A DNA stretch of 40,610 nt from an uncultured Eudoraea sp. (GCA_947258555.1 CAMYJF010000007.1:59531-100140); one strand, 5' to 3'; numbered from the stretch's first letter, positions 25,706-34,948 are shown. Notes: a model not told the origin generated them from the sequence alone. Made by a program: numbers and translations.

Positions 25706-26557
25706 TTAGTCTATGATCCGGGCCGAAATGATCCGGACATCCGTTACTGGTCGGTCCCTTTTATTGGTCTTAACTTTAGCTATGGCATCAACTATGTCCA
25801 TGCCTTGAACGATTTCCCCAAAGATGGTATAATTCTGATCGAGATGTGGGATGCCGCCCTCAGTTTTATAGACTGCCCTGTGGGTTTCCGGGACGGTATA
25901 TTTATTAAAATTGGTATAGGTCTTTGCGATGGTATCCAGCTGTTCACTGAACTTTCGGTACTTCTTCATATCGTCAGCTTCCTGTGCCTTTTCCATGGAT
26001 GCGATAAGCTCATTGTAAGCGGCATCTTGATAAGCAAAATGCCTGGCCAGCATGTTATTGATCCGCTTTTCGGCTACTTCCAGCAAGCTGTCGTTCTGCA
26101 CACCTCTTTGCACAACATAGAACTGGATACCGCTTGATGCGCGTTCAGGATTGCCATCTCTTGCGGCGCCAATAGTGCCCCTTTTGTGGAAGATATTGGG
26201 TCGGAATTCAGCATCTATAGTATAGCCAACATCTCCATTTCCCAGGGCAGCATCTGCCTTGGCCTCTTTGCTGTCAGGATCGCCAGCCTGGATCACAAAG
26301 TTGTCTATCACCCGGTGAAAGAGCAGGCCGTCATAGGCACCTTCTTTAACCAACTTTAGAAAGTTATCGCGATGCAGCGGTGTCTCATTATAAAATTCCA
26401 TAACGAGGGTGCCATGGTTGGTAACCATCTCCACCTTTTTTCTTTCCGTACTTACTTCCTGTGCAGTAGCTGTTTGAGCTTCAGATGTAATTACTATTCC
26501 GACTATGAAGAAGGAGCATAATAAGCATTCCTTCAACTTAAATTTTTGCATATTCAT
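25706..26557 (-). CDS. Exported cyclophilin-type peptidyl-prolyl isomerase with helical insertion
   Basis: A 283-residue protein with a signal peptide (MQKFKLKECLLCSFFIVGIVITSEAQ; the ATG at 26551 may be the true start). The cyclophilin core shows LLFHRVIDNFVIQAGDP (Arg and Gln catalytic positions), RGTIGAARDG and, after an insert, IPHLDQNYTIFGEIVQGMDIVDAIAKV. About 80 residues (RINNMLARHFAYQDAAYNELIAS to ETHRAVY) interrupt the domain before YKTEGG, mostly charged helix. Family role: folding of secreted proteins. Insert function unknown. Confidence 0.9.
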   Translation of the reverse strand: MNMQKFKLKECLLCSFFIVGIVITSEAQTATAQEVSTERKKVEMVTNHGTLVMEFYNETPLHRDNFLKLVKEGAYDGLLFHRVIDNFVIQAGDPDSKEAKADAALGNGDVGYTIDAEFRPNIFHKRGTIGAARDGNPERASSGIQFYVVQRGVQNDSLLEVAEKRINNMLARHFAYQDAAYNELIASMEKAQEADDMKKYRKFSEQLDTIAKTYTNFNKYTVPETHRAVYKTEGGIPHLDQNYTIFGEIVQGMDIVDAIAKVKTNKRDRPVTDVRIISARIID

Positions 26558-26582
26558 CTATCTATTCCTATCTCAATGAGTT

Positions 26583-28568
26583 TTAATCTTTCGTTACCTT
26601 TTCCAGAAAATCAAACCAGGTTTGGTAGAAGGTAATGGTATTATCCAGGCCTTTGATTCCGTGTCCCTGACCTTCGAATTTTATTAAATCAACATTCTTG
26701 TTGTACTTGGTCAAACTATCGGCCATGCGTTCGCTTCCGGCAATGGGTACTCTGTTATCGTTCGTGCCATGTGTGAGGAGCAAATGTCCTTTCATTTTAT
26801 CGGCATGGTATAATGGGGAACGGTCATTTAGTTTATCGGCTTCTGTTTTCGGATCCCCGGCTTCCAGCGTAACCCAATCGGGAATATTGCAATTCTCATA
26901 AAAGTGAATAATATCGCTAAACCCGGCATGACTGATACCAAAGCCCCAGTCAAATTCGGCGGTATTGCCGTTTACTTCGCCCGGGAAGGTGAGTGAGCGC
27001 ATCGTGGCATAACCCCCATGGCTTCCGCCAAAAACACCAATACGTTCTGGTGGGATATTTAATTTTTCAGAAATATATTTGGCAGCATAAAAAACATCTA
27101 TGATCTCATTGCCGCCTAGATCCTTGTCGTTGAGAGCAGCAAATTCCTTCCCAAATCCACTACTGCCGCGAGGAGACGGACTCAGCACATAAATTCCTGC
27201 ATTTGCCAGGATCTGGTAGCGGGTACTGAAATTGTTCCCACCTCCATAAAAAGACTGGATCATGACCACCCTGTCTTTTTCCGGCAGGAGTTCTTTTGGC
27301 TCATACAAATAGGCATGAAGTTGTCTGGCTTCCCCTGTAGTAGGATCAATGTCGAATGTGGGGTAGGTAACCCTGCTTACATTGGATTGATAGACCTTAT
27401 TTTTCAACTCTTCGGGTACATCTATTTTCGTGCTGAAATTGATCTCTTGTGGACTTACCTGAACTTCATCAATTCGGAACATGGATGTATTGGAGGTAGC
27501 TGCAACCAGCATTTTATCGCCCTCTGAATCATAAACACTCAAGCCAACATCGCTTTGCTGCTGCAATACGACCTCACCGTCCGGAAGAGAGATCATATAT
27601 ATCTGGGTCTCGACAGGTGAGGAGGTGGTCGCAAATAAATATTTTTTACCATCCAATGTGAGTATTTCAGATGTCCCAAGATCTGTAGTAAACTGCGTCA
27701 CCTGGGTTGACCGATCTTTGGATAGGTCATAACTGTATACATTGGAAAAACCATCTTCATTTGACTCGTATAAAAAGGTATTCGAATCCAGCCATTCCTT
27801 ATAAACTCCGGGGAAGGAACGGGCTTTGTCTGAGTCTGTGACAAGTCTTTGTGATCCGGTTTCAAAGTCTACATACAACAGGTTCCCATAGGTTCGGTCC
27901 GCATTTTTCACAGATGAAATGACGACTCCTTTTCCATCAGGCTGCCAACTGGGCGATCCCCAGGTAAAACGCATTTCAGGGGTGTCCTGAATGATCTTCG
28001 TTTCTTCCTTTGTTTTAATGTCCAGGGTGCGCAATTCACCCAGGCGTTCCTCTTTATCCCCTAGACGAGCGACATAAGTCACTTTGTCTCCATCTTCATT
28101 CCATCGGTAGCCAAATATGTAGGGCACATCCGTGAGTTTTTCTACCTCGCCGTTTTCAGGATTCAGACGGGTTAAATTGATGATCTCATCATTGATCTCA
28201 TCACCGGTCCAATACAAATGGTTGTCGGTTTTATTGTAACGAATATTCCAGACATTTCGGGTAGCATAATCAATATCAGAGATCTTCCTGCCTTCTCCCA
28301 GGTCCGGATTTCCTTCGAGGTTGAGTTCCAATAGATCAGTTGTCTCACCGCGTCTCATATAATAGAGTTTTCCGGCTGCATACACCGGATTAAATCCACT
28401 ATATGGAAAACCTTCCACAAATGGGGTCAGGTCTATCTCACGGCCTTTAAATTGGACCACTTTAGCACTTTTGTCCGTGGTTGTTTCTTCATTTGCTTTG
28501 CTATTTTCTCCTTTACACTGCCATAAAAGTGGGATGGCCAACAGGACCCATATTTTATTTTTGATCAT
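26583..28568 (-). CDS. S9-family (prolyl-oligopeptidase-like) lipoprotein peptidase
   Basis: A 661-residue lipoprotein (MIKNKIWVLLAIPLLWQCKGE). Residues about 40-380 are TolB-like propeller repeats (e.g. KADRTYGNLLYVDFETG, SYDLSKDRSTQVTQF), and the C-terminal alpha/beta-hydrolase domain carries a Ser-Asp-His triad: S516 in FGGSHGGY, D604 in HGTNDNRVP and H636 in GQGHGIK. This is the layout of S9C/DPP-like peptidases that cut short peptides outside the cytoplasm. Substrate specificity cannot be told. It lies 25 bp from the cyclophilin gene, with which it is probably expressed. Confidence 0.9.
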   Translation of the reverse strand: MIKNKIWVLLAIPLLWQCKGENSKANEETTTDKSAKVVQFKGREIDLTPFVEGFPYSGFNPVYAAGKLYYMRRGETTDLLELNLEGNPDLGEGRKISDIDYATRNVWNIRYNKTDNHLYWTGDEINDEIINLTRLNPENGEVEKLTDVPYIFGYRWNEDGDKVTYVARLGDKEERLGELRTLDIKTKEETKIIQDTPEMRFTWGSPSWQPDGKGVVISSVKNADRTYGNLLYVDFETGSQRLVTDSDKARSFPGVYKEWLDSNTFLYESNEDGFSNVYSYDLSKDRSTQVTQFTTDLGTSEILTLDGKKYLFATTSSPVETQIYMISLPDGEVVLQQQSDVGLSVYDSEGDKMLVAATSNTSMFRIDEVQVSPQEINFSTKIDVPEELKNKVYQSNVSRVTYPTFDIDPTTGEARQLHAYLYEPKELLPEKDRVVMIQSFYGGGNNFSTRYQILANAGIYVLSPSPRGSSGFGKEFAALNDKDLGGNEIIDVFYAAKYISEKLNIPPERIGVFGGSHGGYATMRSLTFPGEVNGNTAEFDWGFGISHAGFSDIIHFYENCNIPDWVTLEAGDPKTEADKLNDRSPLYHADKMKGHLLLTHGTNDNRVPIAGSERMADSLTKYNKNVDLIKFEGQGHGIKGLDNTITFYQTWFDFLEKVTKD

Positions 28569-28636
28569 GACTGTTTTGATAAATATTTAATTCTGAATGT
28601 CTATGCTCATTGCGATCGGATGCTCAAGATACTAAA

Positions 28637-29380
28637 CTATGAGCTAGTGTCTGCCTTATATTTTGTAACAAATCCCCTTAAGATCTCATGGGAATACGGA
28701 GTTGTAATACCCCGGATCTCCTTAAGGAGGGTATCGGCATGTTCAGGGGGGAAATAGCCATAATTTTTATATGCCCGGATGCGCACTATGTACTCGCCTT
28801 CATCGGCCTCAGGATGAAATTGGGTAGCATAAATGTTGTTTTTGATCCGAAACATTTGCACCGGACAGGTGTCTGAAGTGGCTAAGAGTACGGCATTTGG
28901 CGGAAGTGTATCACAGGCCTCCTTGTGACCTACAAAAGCACGAAAGGGGCTGGGTAAGCCAGTTAGCAGATCATCCTTTTCACCAGCTTCGGTAATATGG
29001 ATCATGACCGTTCCGATAGGCTCACCATAAGTACGTGAAATTTTTGAACCCAGGTAACTACCAAGCAACCCGTTACCTGAGCAGGCACCAAGAAACGGAA
29101 AATCATTTGGGACCACCTTATCGAACAGGCGCTTAAAAAAGGATTCGACCTGTATTTGTGCCTCACTCTTTTTCTCAGGCGGACAGCTTATATCAAAAGG
29201 ACTTCCGCCGGCGATGATCGCAAAATAGTCATCAAGATCAACATCAAGCTCTTTACCCTGTTCAACGCGAATACGATGCACCTGATTCTTGTCAACACCA
29301 CCTAAACGTAAAATCGTCATGAACTCACTTTCAGTAGGTTCATCTTCAGGACGCATTTGAAGGATCAGGAGTTTTTTCAT
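28637..29380 (-). CDS. Class I glutamine-amidotransferase-like protein (GMP-synthase-type GATase fold)
   Basis: A 247-residue protein with the class I GATase fold: LILQMRPEDEP start, IAGGSPFD loop, nucleophile-elbow C100 in LGACSGNGLLG, and H189 with E191 in QFHPEAD, so the Cys-His-Glu triad is present. The elbow reads GACSGNG rather than the common GxCxGxQ. The stand-alone domain without a synthase partner is typical of proteins annotated 'glutamine amidotransferase-related', where the natural reaction is uncertain. It lies 15 bp downstream of the lipoprotein gene. Confidence 0.85.
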   Translation of the reverse strand: MKKLLILQMRPEDEPTESEFMTILRLGGVDKNQVHRIRVEQGKELDVDLDDYFAIIAGGSPFDISCPPEKKSEAQIQVESFFKRLFDKVVPNDFPFLGACSGNGLLGSYLGSKISRTYGEPIGTVMIHITEAGEKDDLLTGLPSPFRAFVGHKEACDTLPPNAVLLATSDTCPVQMFRIKNNIYATQFHPEADEGEYIVRIRAYKNYGYFPPEHADTLLKEIRGITTPYSHEILRGFVTKYKADTSS

Positions 29381-29395
29381 TTTATAAGGCCTGCC

Positions 29396-30073
29396 TTATT
29401 CATTGATAGGAGATATCATAATATGTGCTCTGTGTGTTCCCGGGTTCATGATCCATGGATGGTTGGCTGCAATGGGTTTTTCAGGAAGGCCCGTAGATTC
29501 GGCAGTAGCCCAGGGCATGTAAACGACATATCGGTATTTAGCGCCCTCTACTTCCGACGTCTCGGGATCGTATTGATTGCCTTTTCCAAAATAAATATGC
29601 AAGGTAGAACCAGCTTTTCCTATAGAGAGTTGCCCGGATTTAGTCTCTTCTTCCCGGATATTAAAAATTTCACCCGCCGTCTTACCTTCTTTACGCAATT
29701 CCCGGCCTCTGGCCATAAAAGGCTCCATGTCTTTGTGGTAACAGGCGGCATTAAAACCGTCGCGTGAAGGATTATCGGCCAGGCAAATAAGATCATTGTC
29801 GCCTTCTTTTAAAGTGACAAATTCTCCAGCCATATTATAACCTATAACAGTAGCTCCTTCCCGATGCTCCTTTGGTGCTGCCATGAGCGCCGTGGCGACC
29901 AGGGCTTCATCGGTATTGATCTCGACATACGCTGCATTGGTTTCATCGGCGATTTGTTCAACCTTGCTGGTATCAAGTCCCTCAGTTTCGGATTGGCTGT
30001 TTTCTGATTTGTCTTTTGTATTACAGGAAAGCAATAATCCTGATAAGATACATGTGGTTAAAAAAGTTTTCAT
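29396..30073 (-). CDS. Lipoprotein of unknown function
   Basis: A 225-residue protein with a lipoprotein signal (MKTFLTTCILSGLLLSCNTKDKSEN). The mature part has conserved-looking segments: DLICLADNPSRDGFNAACYHKDMEPFMARGREL and RYVVYMPWATAESTGLPEKP, then HPWIMNPGTHRAHIMI with several His and Cys residues. I recognise no family. It is between the membrane hydrolase-like gene (11 bp) and the GATase-like gene (15 bp), so these three are likely one transcript. Confidence 0.7.
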   Translation of the reverse strand: MKTFLTTCILSGLLLSCNTKDKSENSQSETEGLDTSKVEQIADETNAAYVEINTDEALVATALMAAPKEHREGATVIGYNMAGEFVTLKEGDNDLICLADNPSRDGFNAACYHKDMEPFMARGRELRKEGKTAGEIFNIREEETKSGQLSIGKAGSTLHIYFGKGNQYDPETSEVEGAKYRYVVYMPWATAESTGLPEKPIAANHPWIMNPGTHRAHIMISPINE

Positions 30074-30084
30074 ATAACGTATTT

Positions 30085-30735
30085 TTAGGTATTAGGCACG
30101 GATGCCTTCTTTTTTTCGATCCACCAGGCCCATAGGACGATCAGCCACATCAAATTGGCAGACCATGCAACTGCCATGGGATCTGGTGGGGGAGGGCCAA
30201 AGAAATTCATGAAATAGATCAGGAGGAGAAATCCGATTAAAATCCAAAAAGCTGTTTTTCGTCTTACGTTGGACGATTTAAAATATAAATATACCCCCAG
30301 TCCAAAGAGAACTACCTCAAGAACGATCGCTCCTACGGGCATATTCCACAAGCCTAAACCTACTTTTAAATCCGTAAAAGGAGATAGCGGTAAGTCGGGT
30401 CGATGGGTGATAAAATCAAGGATCCAATGACTCAATACTAATCCACCGAGCAGCCATGATCCTTTTTTATTTTTTGTGAACATGAAATAAACCAGGGCAA
30501 ACAACAAACTCCAACCAAAAGCCATTAGCAAACTATGAGAATATGGATAATATTCAAAATTAAGCGGTGTTAGTTTCGTATTACCAGGGTCGATCGATAG
30601 GGTTTCAATGCCCAATAAAACAAAGATGGGCCATAGAAGATCCAGGAACTGAACGGCGATGAACATCATAGCTAATGAAGGAAGTGAAGTCTTGTTTTTA
30701 GCTAATAAACCAATGGCAAAATGTCCGATAAACAT
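30085..30735 (-). CDS. Membrane metal-dependent-hydrolase-like protein (YdjM/DUF457-type)
   Basis: A 216-residue protein with about six helices. Polar residues characteristic of this membrane-hydrolase-like family appear in the expected order: GHFAIGLLAK near the start, FLDLLWPIF, YPYSHSLLMA, and GLVLSHWILDFITHRPD. His and Asp in those helices form the presumed metal site. The natural reaction is unknown. It is first in a short run with the next two genes and has 259 bp upstream. Confidence 0.75.
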   Translation of the reverse strand: MFIGHFAIGLLAKNKTSLPSLAMMFIAVQFLDLLWPIFVLLGIETLSIDPGNTKLTPLNFEYYPYSHSLLMAFGWSLLFALVYFMFTKNKKGSWLLGGLVLSHWILDFITHRPDLPLSPFTDLKVGLGLWNMPVGAIVLEVVLFGLGVYLYFKSSNVRRKTAFWILIGFLLLIYFMNFFGPPPPDPMAVAWSANLMWLIVLWAWWIEKKKASVPNT

Positions 30736-30994
30736 ACTTCTTGTTTTTGGTGCTGGTTGGAAATTTGCATCCCCAGAATGGGGTTCTGTTAAATTACAAA
30801 TTCCTCCTTAAATACCCTACTATTAGTGTTAACCAGAATATTACAAGAAGGACAATAGACAAAATAGGTATCCCATAGCTATACCTCTAAAACCACTTAA
30901 TAGCTGTTTGTCCATTCTGAAAGTCTTCGGTATCTGAGAAGCTAGAAACCACAGTTTTCTATTCTTCATAGTACCGGTGAATAGGTGATACAAC

Positions 30995-31699
30995 TTAAAT
31001 ATTTGAATCGATAAAGATCCGCCATACCCCGTCGTCCTCCTTCTTCCATATAAGGATGTATTTGCCTGGATAAGAACCCTGGCACTGGCCGATCTCGAAA
31101 ACAATAGAATCGTTGACGACCTCTACGATCAAAGGGTTTAGTCGCAATGAATATTTCTCGTAATTCATATAGCCATATTCTTTGATCAAGGCTTCTCTCC
31201 CTTTAACTAAAGGTCTGTGATTATAATACATTGTATTCTCGCTGTACAGATCGTTTACAAGTTCTGCCACCTGATGCGCATTGCACAATTCCATCCATCG
31301 CGCCCTTCTATTCGAAATTTCAGTGGTATCAAGAGCCGTATGTAAGGAGTTGCTTTGCCAGTATTCAAATTCCTTTTGCTGCTTACCTTCTACTTCCTTC
31401 CAAATCACCAATTGTTTCTCTACGGTGTTATTTAATAGAGTAAGTTGGTTTATGGCATAGGAAAGACCTTTGGCTTCATTTGCTTCAACCTGGAAGATCT
31501 GTTCAATGGCTTTATACTTTCGCCTATTGCTTACAAAATAGGAACTGATTGCATCGGGGCCATTTAAAATTGTATCCGGAGAGACAACCAAAACGGCCTG
31601 AGGTGTATACTTTGAGGCAATGTCATCTTCGGACTTCTGGGCTTTGCTACTAAATCCTAAAAGCAATAGCGGCAATAATAACAGAATCGTTCTTTTCAT
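30995..31699 (-). CDS. Exported NTF2-like protein
   Basis: A 234-residue protein with a signal peptide (MKRTILLLLPLLLLGFSSKAQ). The second half is an NTF2-like domain: MELCNAHQVAELVNDLYSENTMYYNHRPLVKGREALIKEYGYM, then three strands ending VWRIFIDSNI. The first half has helices that may form a degenerate second copy (DGPDAISSYFVSNRRKYKAIEQIFQ mirrors 'v.g.eai..yf'). It is 55 bp from the acetolactate-decarboxylase-like gene. Ligand unknown. Confidence 0.75.
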   Translation of the reverse strand: MKRTILLLLPLLLLGFSSKAQKSEDDIASKYTPQAVLVVSPDTILNGPDAISSYFVSNRRKYKAIEQIFQVEANEAKGLSYAINQLTLLNNTVEKQLVIWKEVEGKQQKEFEYWQSNSLHTALDTTEISNRRARWMELCNAHQVAELVNDLYSENTMYYNHRPLVKGREALIKEYGYMNYEKYSLRLNPLIVEVVNDSIVFEIGQCQGSYPGKYILIWKKEDDGVWRIFIDSNI

Positions 31700-31754
31700 A
31701 TCATAATCTTTACAATAACTGAAGACGCCTTTGATACGATAGCGATCTGATAAT

Positions 31755-32507
31755 TTATGGAATATTCTTTTGAATAAACAATTCCATTTGATCGATTTTC
31801 ATTTTATCCAAATGTCCCATCATCTGCTTGTCCTTTGTTATGAGATGCAAGTGTACAAATGAATCATGATGGGTAAAAATACCTTGATGATCAACAGAGA
31901 AAAATCCAAGAATGATAACTTCCTCGTCTTTTACAGCATAATTTACTTGTCCCTGGTGCGCTTCTTCGGCTGAGCCGACCTGCGTTCCTTTTGATAAATT
32001 TTGCACATGAATATCTGCATGCGCAACCTTTCCAGTTAGTTTAAATGCAAATGGACGTTTCAGATCTTTTGAATTAAGTTCAAGATGACCCTGCAAGTCC
32101 ACTATGGTCTTTACAGTATCAGGCAATTTAGATTCAATCCACTCATGCACAGTTGTATAGACAAAGAAGGGTGCTGAGACCTCATAATTTTGTTGTACTT
32201 GCAGCGTAGAATCAGAGGCTATTCTTGATACAAAACTCTGCCCGTCCAGGATTAACAATTCACCTCCTAAGTGGCTGTCAGGACCCAGACCATAAAGTCT
32301 TGTCCTATTGTTAATAGTATCTAGATCGATCATGTCGTCCAAATTCCCATGTTGCATGACATTCCGCAATGCACCCACGACTTTCACCTCAGTCCTGATA
32401 TCCGATTGACCCTTATCTTGAGCATTTTTACAGCCCATGAACAGTAGTAGCAGTAGAAAAATCAGGACTGTTCTAAATACAATGAAATTTGCTAGCAAAT
32501 TGCTCAA
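31755..32507 (-). CDS. Alpha-acetolactate decarboxylase-family lipoprotein
   Basis: A 250-residue protein with a lipoprotein signal (LIFLLLLLFMGCKNAQ). The rest matches the acetolactate decarboxylase fold: YGLGPDSHLGGELLILDGQSF, RPFAFKLTGK, GFFSVDHQGIFTHHDSFVHLHLITKDKQMMGHLD. H219-x-H221-x10-H232 has the same 2/11 spacing as the zinc His triad of known enzymes. The known reaction converts acetolactate to acetoin and CO2. Placement outside the cytoplasm by the lipobox is unusual, and no acetolactate synthase is nearby, so its substrate may differ. Downstream of the amidohydrolase gene by 19 bp. Confidence 0.85.
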   Translation of the reverse strand: MSNLLANFIVFRTVLIFLLLLLFMGCKNAQDKGQSDIRTEVKVVGALRNVMQHGNLDDMIDLDTINNRTRLYGLGPDSHLGGELLILDGQSFVSRIASDSTLQVQQNYEVSAPFFVYTTVHEWIESKLPDTVKTIVDLQGHLELNSKDLKRPFAFKLTGKVAHADIHVQNLSKGTQVGSAEEAHQGQVNYAVKDEEVIILGFFSVDHQGIFTHHDSFVHLHLITKDKQMMGHLDKMKIDQMELFIQKNIP

Positions 32508-32526
32508 TGAAAATTGTGTTATTTAA

Positions 32527-34104
32527 CTATTGTTGTTTAGGTGCAACAGACTCCTCCCCGCCGGAAAGTAATGTAAAGCTTTCAACTACTCCTTCGGCAT
32601 TCAGATTAAAAGAAATTTGAAGATTGACATCCTTTGCGTAGAAAGTATTGTCGGATTTGGGAAAGAATTCAAAATTTCCTTGCGATTTGGATCTTGCCAT
32701 AAGATGATCCCCATATTTATCAACGCTAATGGTTAGTTCCGGACTTAGTTCATAGTCTCCCTCATAACTACGCAAAACTGCATCAGAAACTCGGATCTCT
32801 TCTACGAAGTCTTCGGTATCTACATAGATATCCCCATCTTTCATCACTAGGACAACATTGAATAAGGTATTGGCAAAATCGTTTTCAACATCTCCTTTTA
32901 CGGCAATTAGATCTGCAAAAGCGCCTTGTTTTATTACACCCAATTCCTCTTCCTTGTCCATGAATTTTGCTGATAAGAATGTTGAGGATCGTAATATCTG
33001 AGTAGGTGTCATCCCTTCTTCCTCGTAGGCGATCAAGATATTCTTGGCTGCTTCCCCCTGGGGCATTTCCAGATCCAGATAGTTATCGGAACCGGTCACA
33101 ATTGTAACTCCGGCCTTGATCGCTCGTTGCAACCTGTCTGTGTATCGATCTTTGGCCCGCTTCATGTTCTTTTCTCTGTCCCATTGGAAGTCTGTAATAT
33201 CATACAACTTGTGAAATAGCGGTTTTGAAATATCCGTGGGGATAAGCGCAACTCCTTTTTTAGCCATTAGTGTTAAAGTGGTATCCGAGATCTGGTAACC
33301 GTGTTCAATACCGTCTACACCTGCGGTCACAGCTTCCCAAACTGCCAGGTCGTCCGTAGCGTGGGCCGTGACTTTTACATTGTATCTCCGGGCCATCTTT
33401 ACTATGGCCTTCATTTCATCAATAGTGAGGCTGGTTACATTAGGTGTATTGTTTGCGCAGATCTTGATCAGATCGGCTCCATAGGTCAGGTGCACTCGAA
33501 CTGCATTGATGGCGTCATCCACATTTCGTATAATGGTATACTCATCTTCGATCACATCGCGCTGACTGTGGAGGAGGCCCGGAACCTGTCCGCCTTCGGA
33601 AATAATAATGGGCCCACTTACAAACATTCTGGGTCCGACAGTGGTTCCTTCATTGATAGCCTTTTTCAAGGCTACATCAAGGAAGGCTCCGGAATCACCC
33701 AGATCCCGTACAGTGGTAAAGCCGCTTTCCAACCAGGATTTTGCCCGACTCGCACCTCGAAGTACTCTCAGGGCATCGCCTTCATAGAGGAGCTTATCTG
33801 ACATGGGCGTTTCATCATTCAGGTCGTCGAGCGTCATAAGATGTGTGTGGCCGTCTATCAGGCCGGGGAGGACGGTGTATGCTGATAGATCGATCAGCCT
33901 GGCATCGGTAGGGATCTCAATATCACTTCCCACTTGGGTGATGCGGTTCCTGGAAATTTTGATGACCTGGTCAGATACGTACTGCCCTTTTTCTGAATCA
34001 AATAGCTTGCCGGCTTTTATATAAGTAGCATTGTCCTGAGCCTTGGCGGTAAAAGCCCAAAATAGGCAGGTGCAGAAGAAAATCGACTTAAGATATTTTG
34101 TCAT
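32527..34104 (-). CDS. Exported amidohydrolase (imidazolonepropionase-like) with extra C-terminal domain
   Basis: I use the ATG at 34104 (MTKYLKSIFFCTCLFWAFTAKAQ), which gives a signal peptide; the longer reading overlaps the upstream gene. The 525-residue product has H86-x-H88 in GLIDGHTH, GADLIKICANN, HATDDLAVWEAVTAGVDGIEHGY and the Asp of TGSDN, the metal-binding steps of the amidohydrolase superfamily. This subgroup includes prolidase-like enzymes. Beyond the barrel and the composite beta domain, residues about 440-515 (SYEGDYELSPELTISVDKYG) look like the DUF3471-type beta domain usually attached to serine beta-lactamase-like proteins. Substrate unknown. Confidence 0.88.
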   Translation of the reverse strand: MTKYLKSIFFCTCLFWAFTAKAQDNATYIKAGKLFDSEKGQYVSDQVIKISRNRITQVGSDIEIPTDARLIDLSAYTVLPGLIDGHTHLMTLDDLNDETPMSDKLLYEGDALRVLRGASRAKSWLESGFTTVRDLGDSGAFLDVALKKAINEGTTVGPRMFVSGPIIISEGGQVPGLLHSQRDVIEDEYTIIRNVDDAINAVRVHLTYGADLIKICANNTPNVTSLTIDEMKAIVKMARRYNVKVTAHATDDLAVWEAVTAGVDGIEHGYQISDTTLTLMAKKGVALIPTDISKPLFHKLYDITDFQWDREKNMKRAKDRYTDRLQRAIKAGVTIVTGSDNYLDLEMPQGEAAKNILIAYEEEGMTPTQILRSSTFLSAKFMDKEEELGVIKQGAFADLIAVKGDVENDFANTLFNVVLVMKDGDIYVDTEDFVEEIRVSDAVLRSYEGDYELSPELTISVDKYGDHLMARSKSQGNFEFFPKSDNTFYAKDVNLQISFNLNAEGVVESFTLLSGGEESVAPKQQ

Positions 34105-34114
34105 ATAGATCGGA

Positions 34115-34921
34115 TTAACATCCCATCGTACCAAAGAAAACTACTAATAACTGTTCTACTTTTTCTCCATCGGCATTTTCGGCCGGTGTCCATTTTCCGG
34201 GCGCTTCAAAAATAAGCTTTACCAGTTTTTCATCCATTTGAGGTATGCCGGAACTAGCTTGTAAGTCGACATTGGTTAGGGTTCCCTCTTTGCCGATAGT
34301 CAAATAGATCCTTCCCGGTTGTAATTGCTCTCTTCGAACAAAGTCGGTGAATTCAGGAATGTTCTCTTCCAGGTAAGTGAGGAAGGCCTTTTCTCCTTGA
34401 TTGTATGTTGCTTCCTTTTCCGGTACCACAGTTAGATGTGGCGTCCAGTAGCTTTCTTCAACTACCCCGGTATCTTCCCACTTTTCTGTGTACTCTGCCC
34501 AGATCAGGATATTGGAAGATAGACCTGCAGCTTGCAAGTGGTTGCGCTGAGCTTCTGTCAAATCCCCGCTATTTGTGGTTATTTTCCGGTCAGTCTGCTT
34601 GTCATCATCAAGCTCGATAACACTTAACGATTTGTAGGAAATAATGCGATTTGCATGTTTAATACCAATAAAATCCTCGAAGGATGTTGCCTTATCCAGA
34701 TCCGACTTTTTGATGCCCTGAAACCTGGTCCCCATATCGAATTGAATTACCGGATCCTTTTTTTCTGTAGCTATTTCTGTTGATTTCTCAGTAGAAGTCA
34801 AATCTGCCGCGCTTGCTATTTCTTGTGGTTCTGTAGTTGAAACGACCTCATTTTTAAAGGCAAAGGCTGCCATTAATAAAACAACTAAAAAGATTGATAA
34901 TAGAAGGATTCGCTTTTTCAT
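34115..34921 (-). CDS. TonB C-terminal-domain protein
   Basis: I use the ATG at 34921 (MKKRILLLSIFLVVLLMAAFAFKNE), which starts at the membrane helix; the extension to 35020 runs into the divergent promoter region. The 268-residue product has one N-terminal helix, a Thr/Glu-rich linker, and a C-terminal segment about 190-265 like TonB-C domains (PGRIYLTIGKEGTLTNVDLQASSGIPQMDEKLVKLI, then APGKWTPAENADGEKV). It ends in Cys. TonB domains couple to outer-membrane receptors, but isolated copies in Bacteroidota are often of unknown partner. First gene of the run to 25706, divergent from a membrane regulator. Confidence 0.8.
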   Translation of the reverse strand: MKKRILLLSIFLVVLLMAAFAFKNEVVSTTEPQEIASAADLTSTEKSTEIATEKKDPVIQFDMGTRFQGIKKSDLDKATSFEDFIGIKHANRIISYKSLSVIELDDDKQTDRKITTNSGDLTEAQRNHLQAAGLSSNILIWAEYTEKWEDTGVVEESYWTPHLTVVPEKEATYNQGEKAFLTYLEENIPEFTDFVRREQLQPGRIYLTIGKEGTLTNVDLQASSGIPQMDEKLVKLIFEAPGKWTPAENADGEKVEQLLVVFFGTMGC

Positions 34922-34948
34922 ATCTGTTAATTTATGATTTATTTCTAT

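Noticed and set aside
30841-31104. Minus-strand ORF of 87 codons
   Set aside because: It overlaps the end of the NTF2-like gene in another frame and its product has no protein-like pattern; a shadow.
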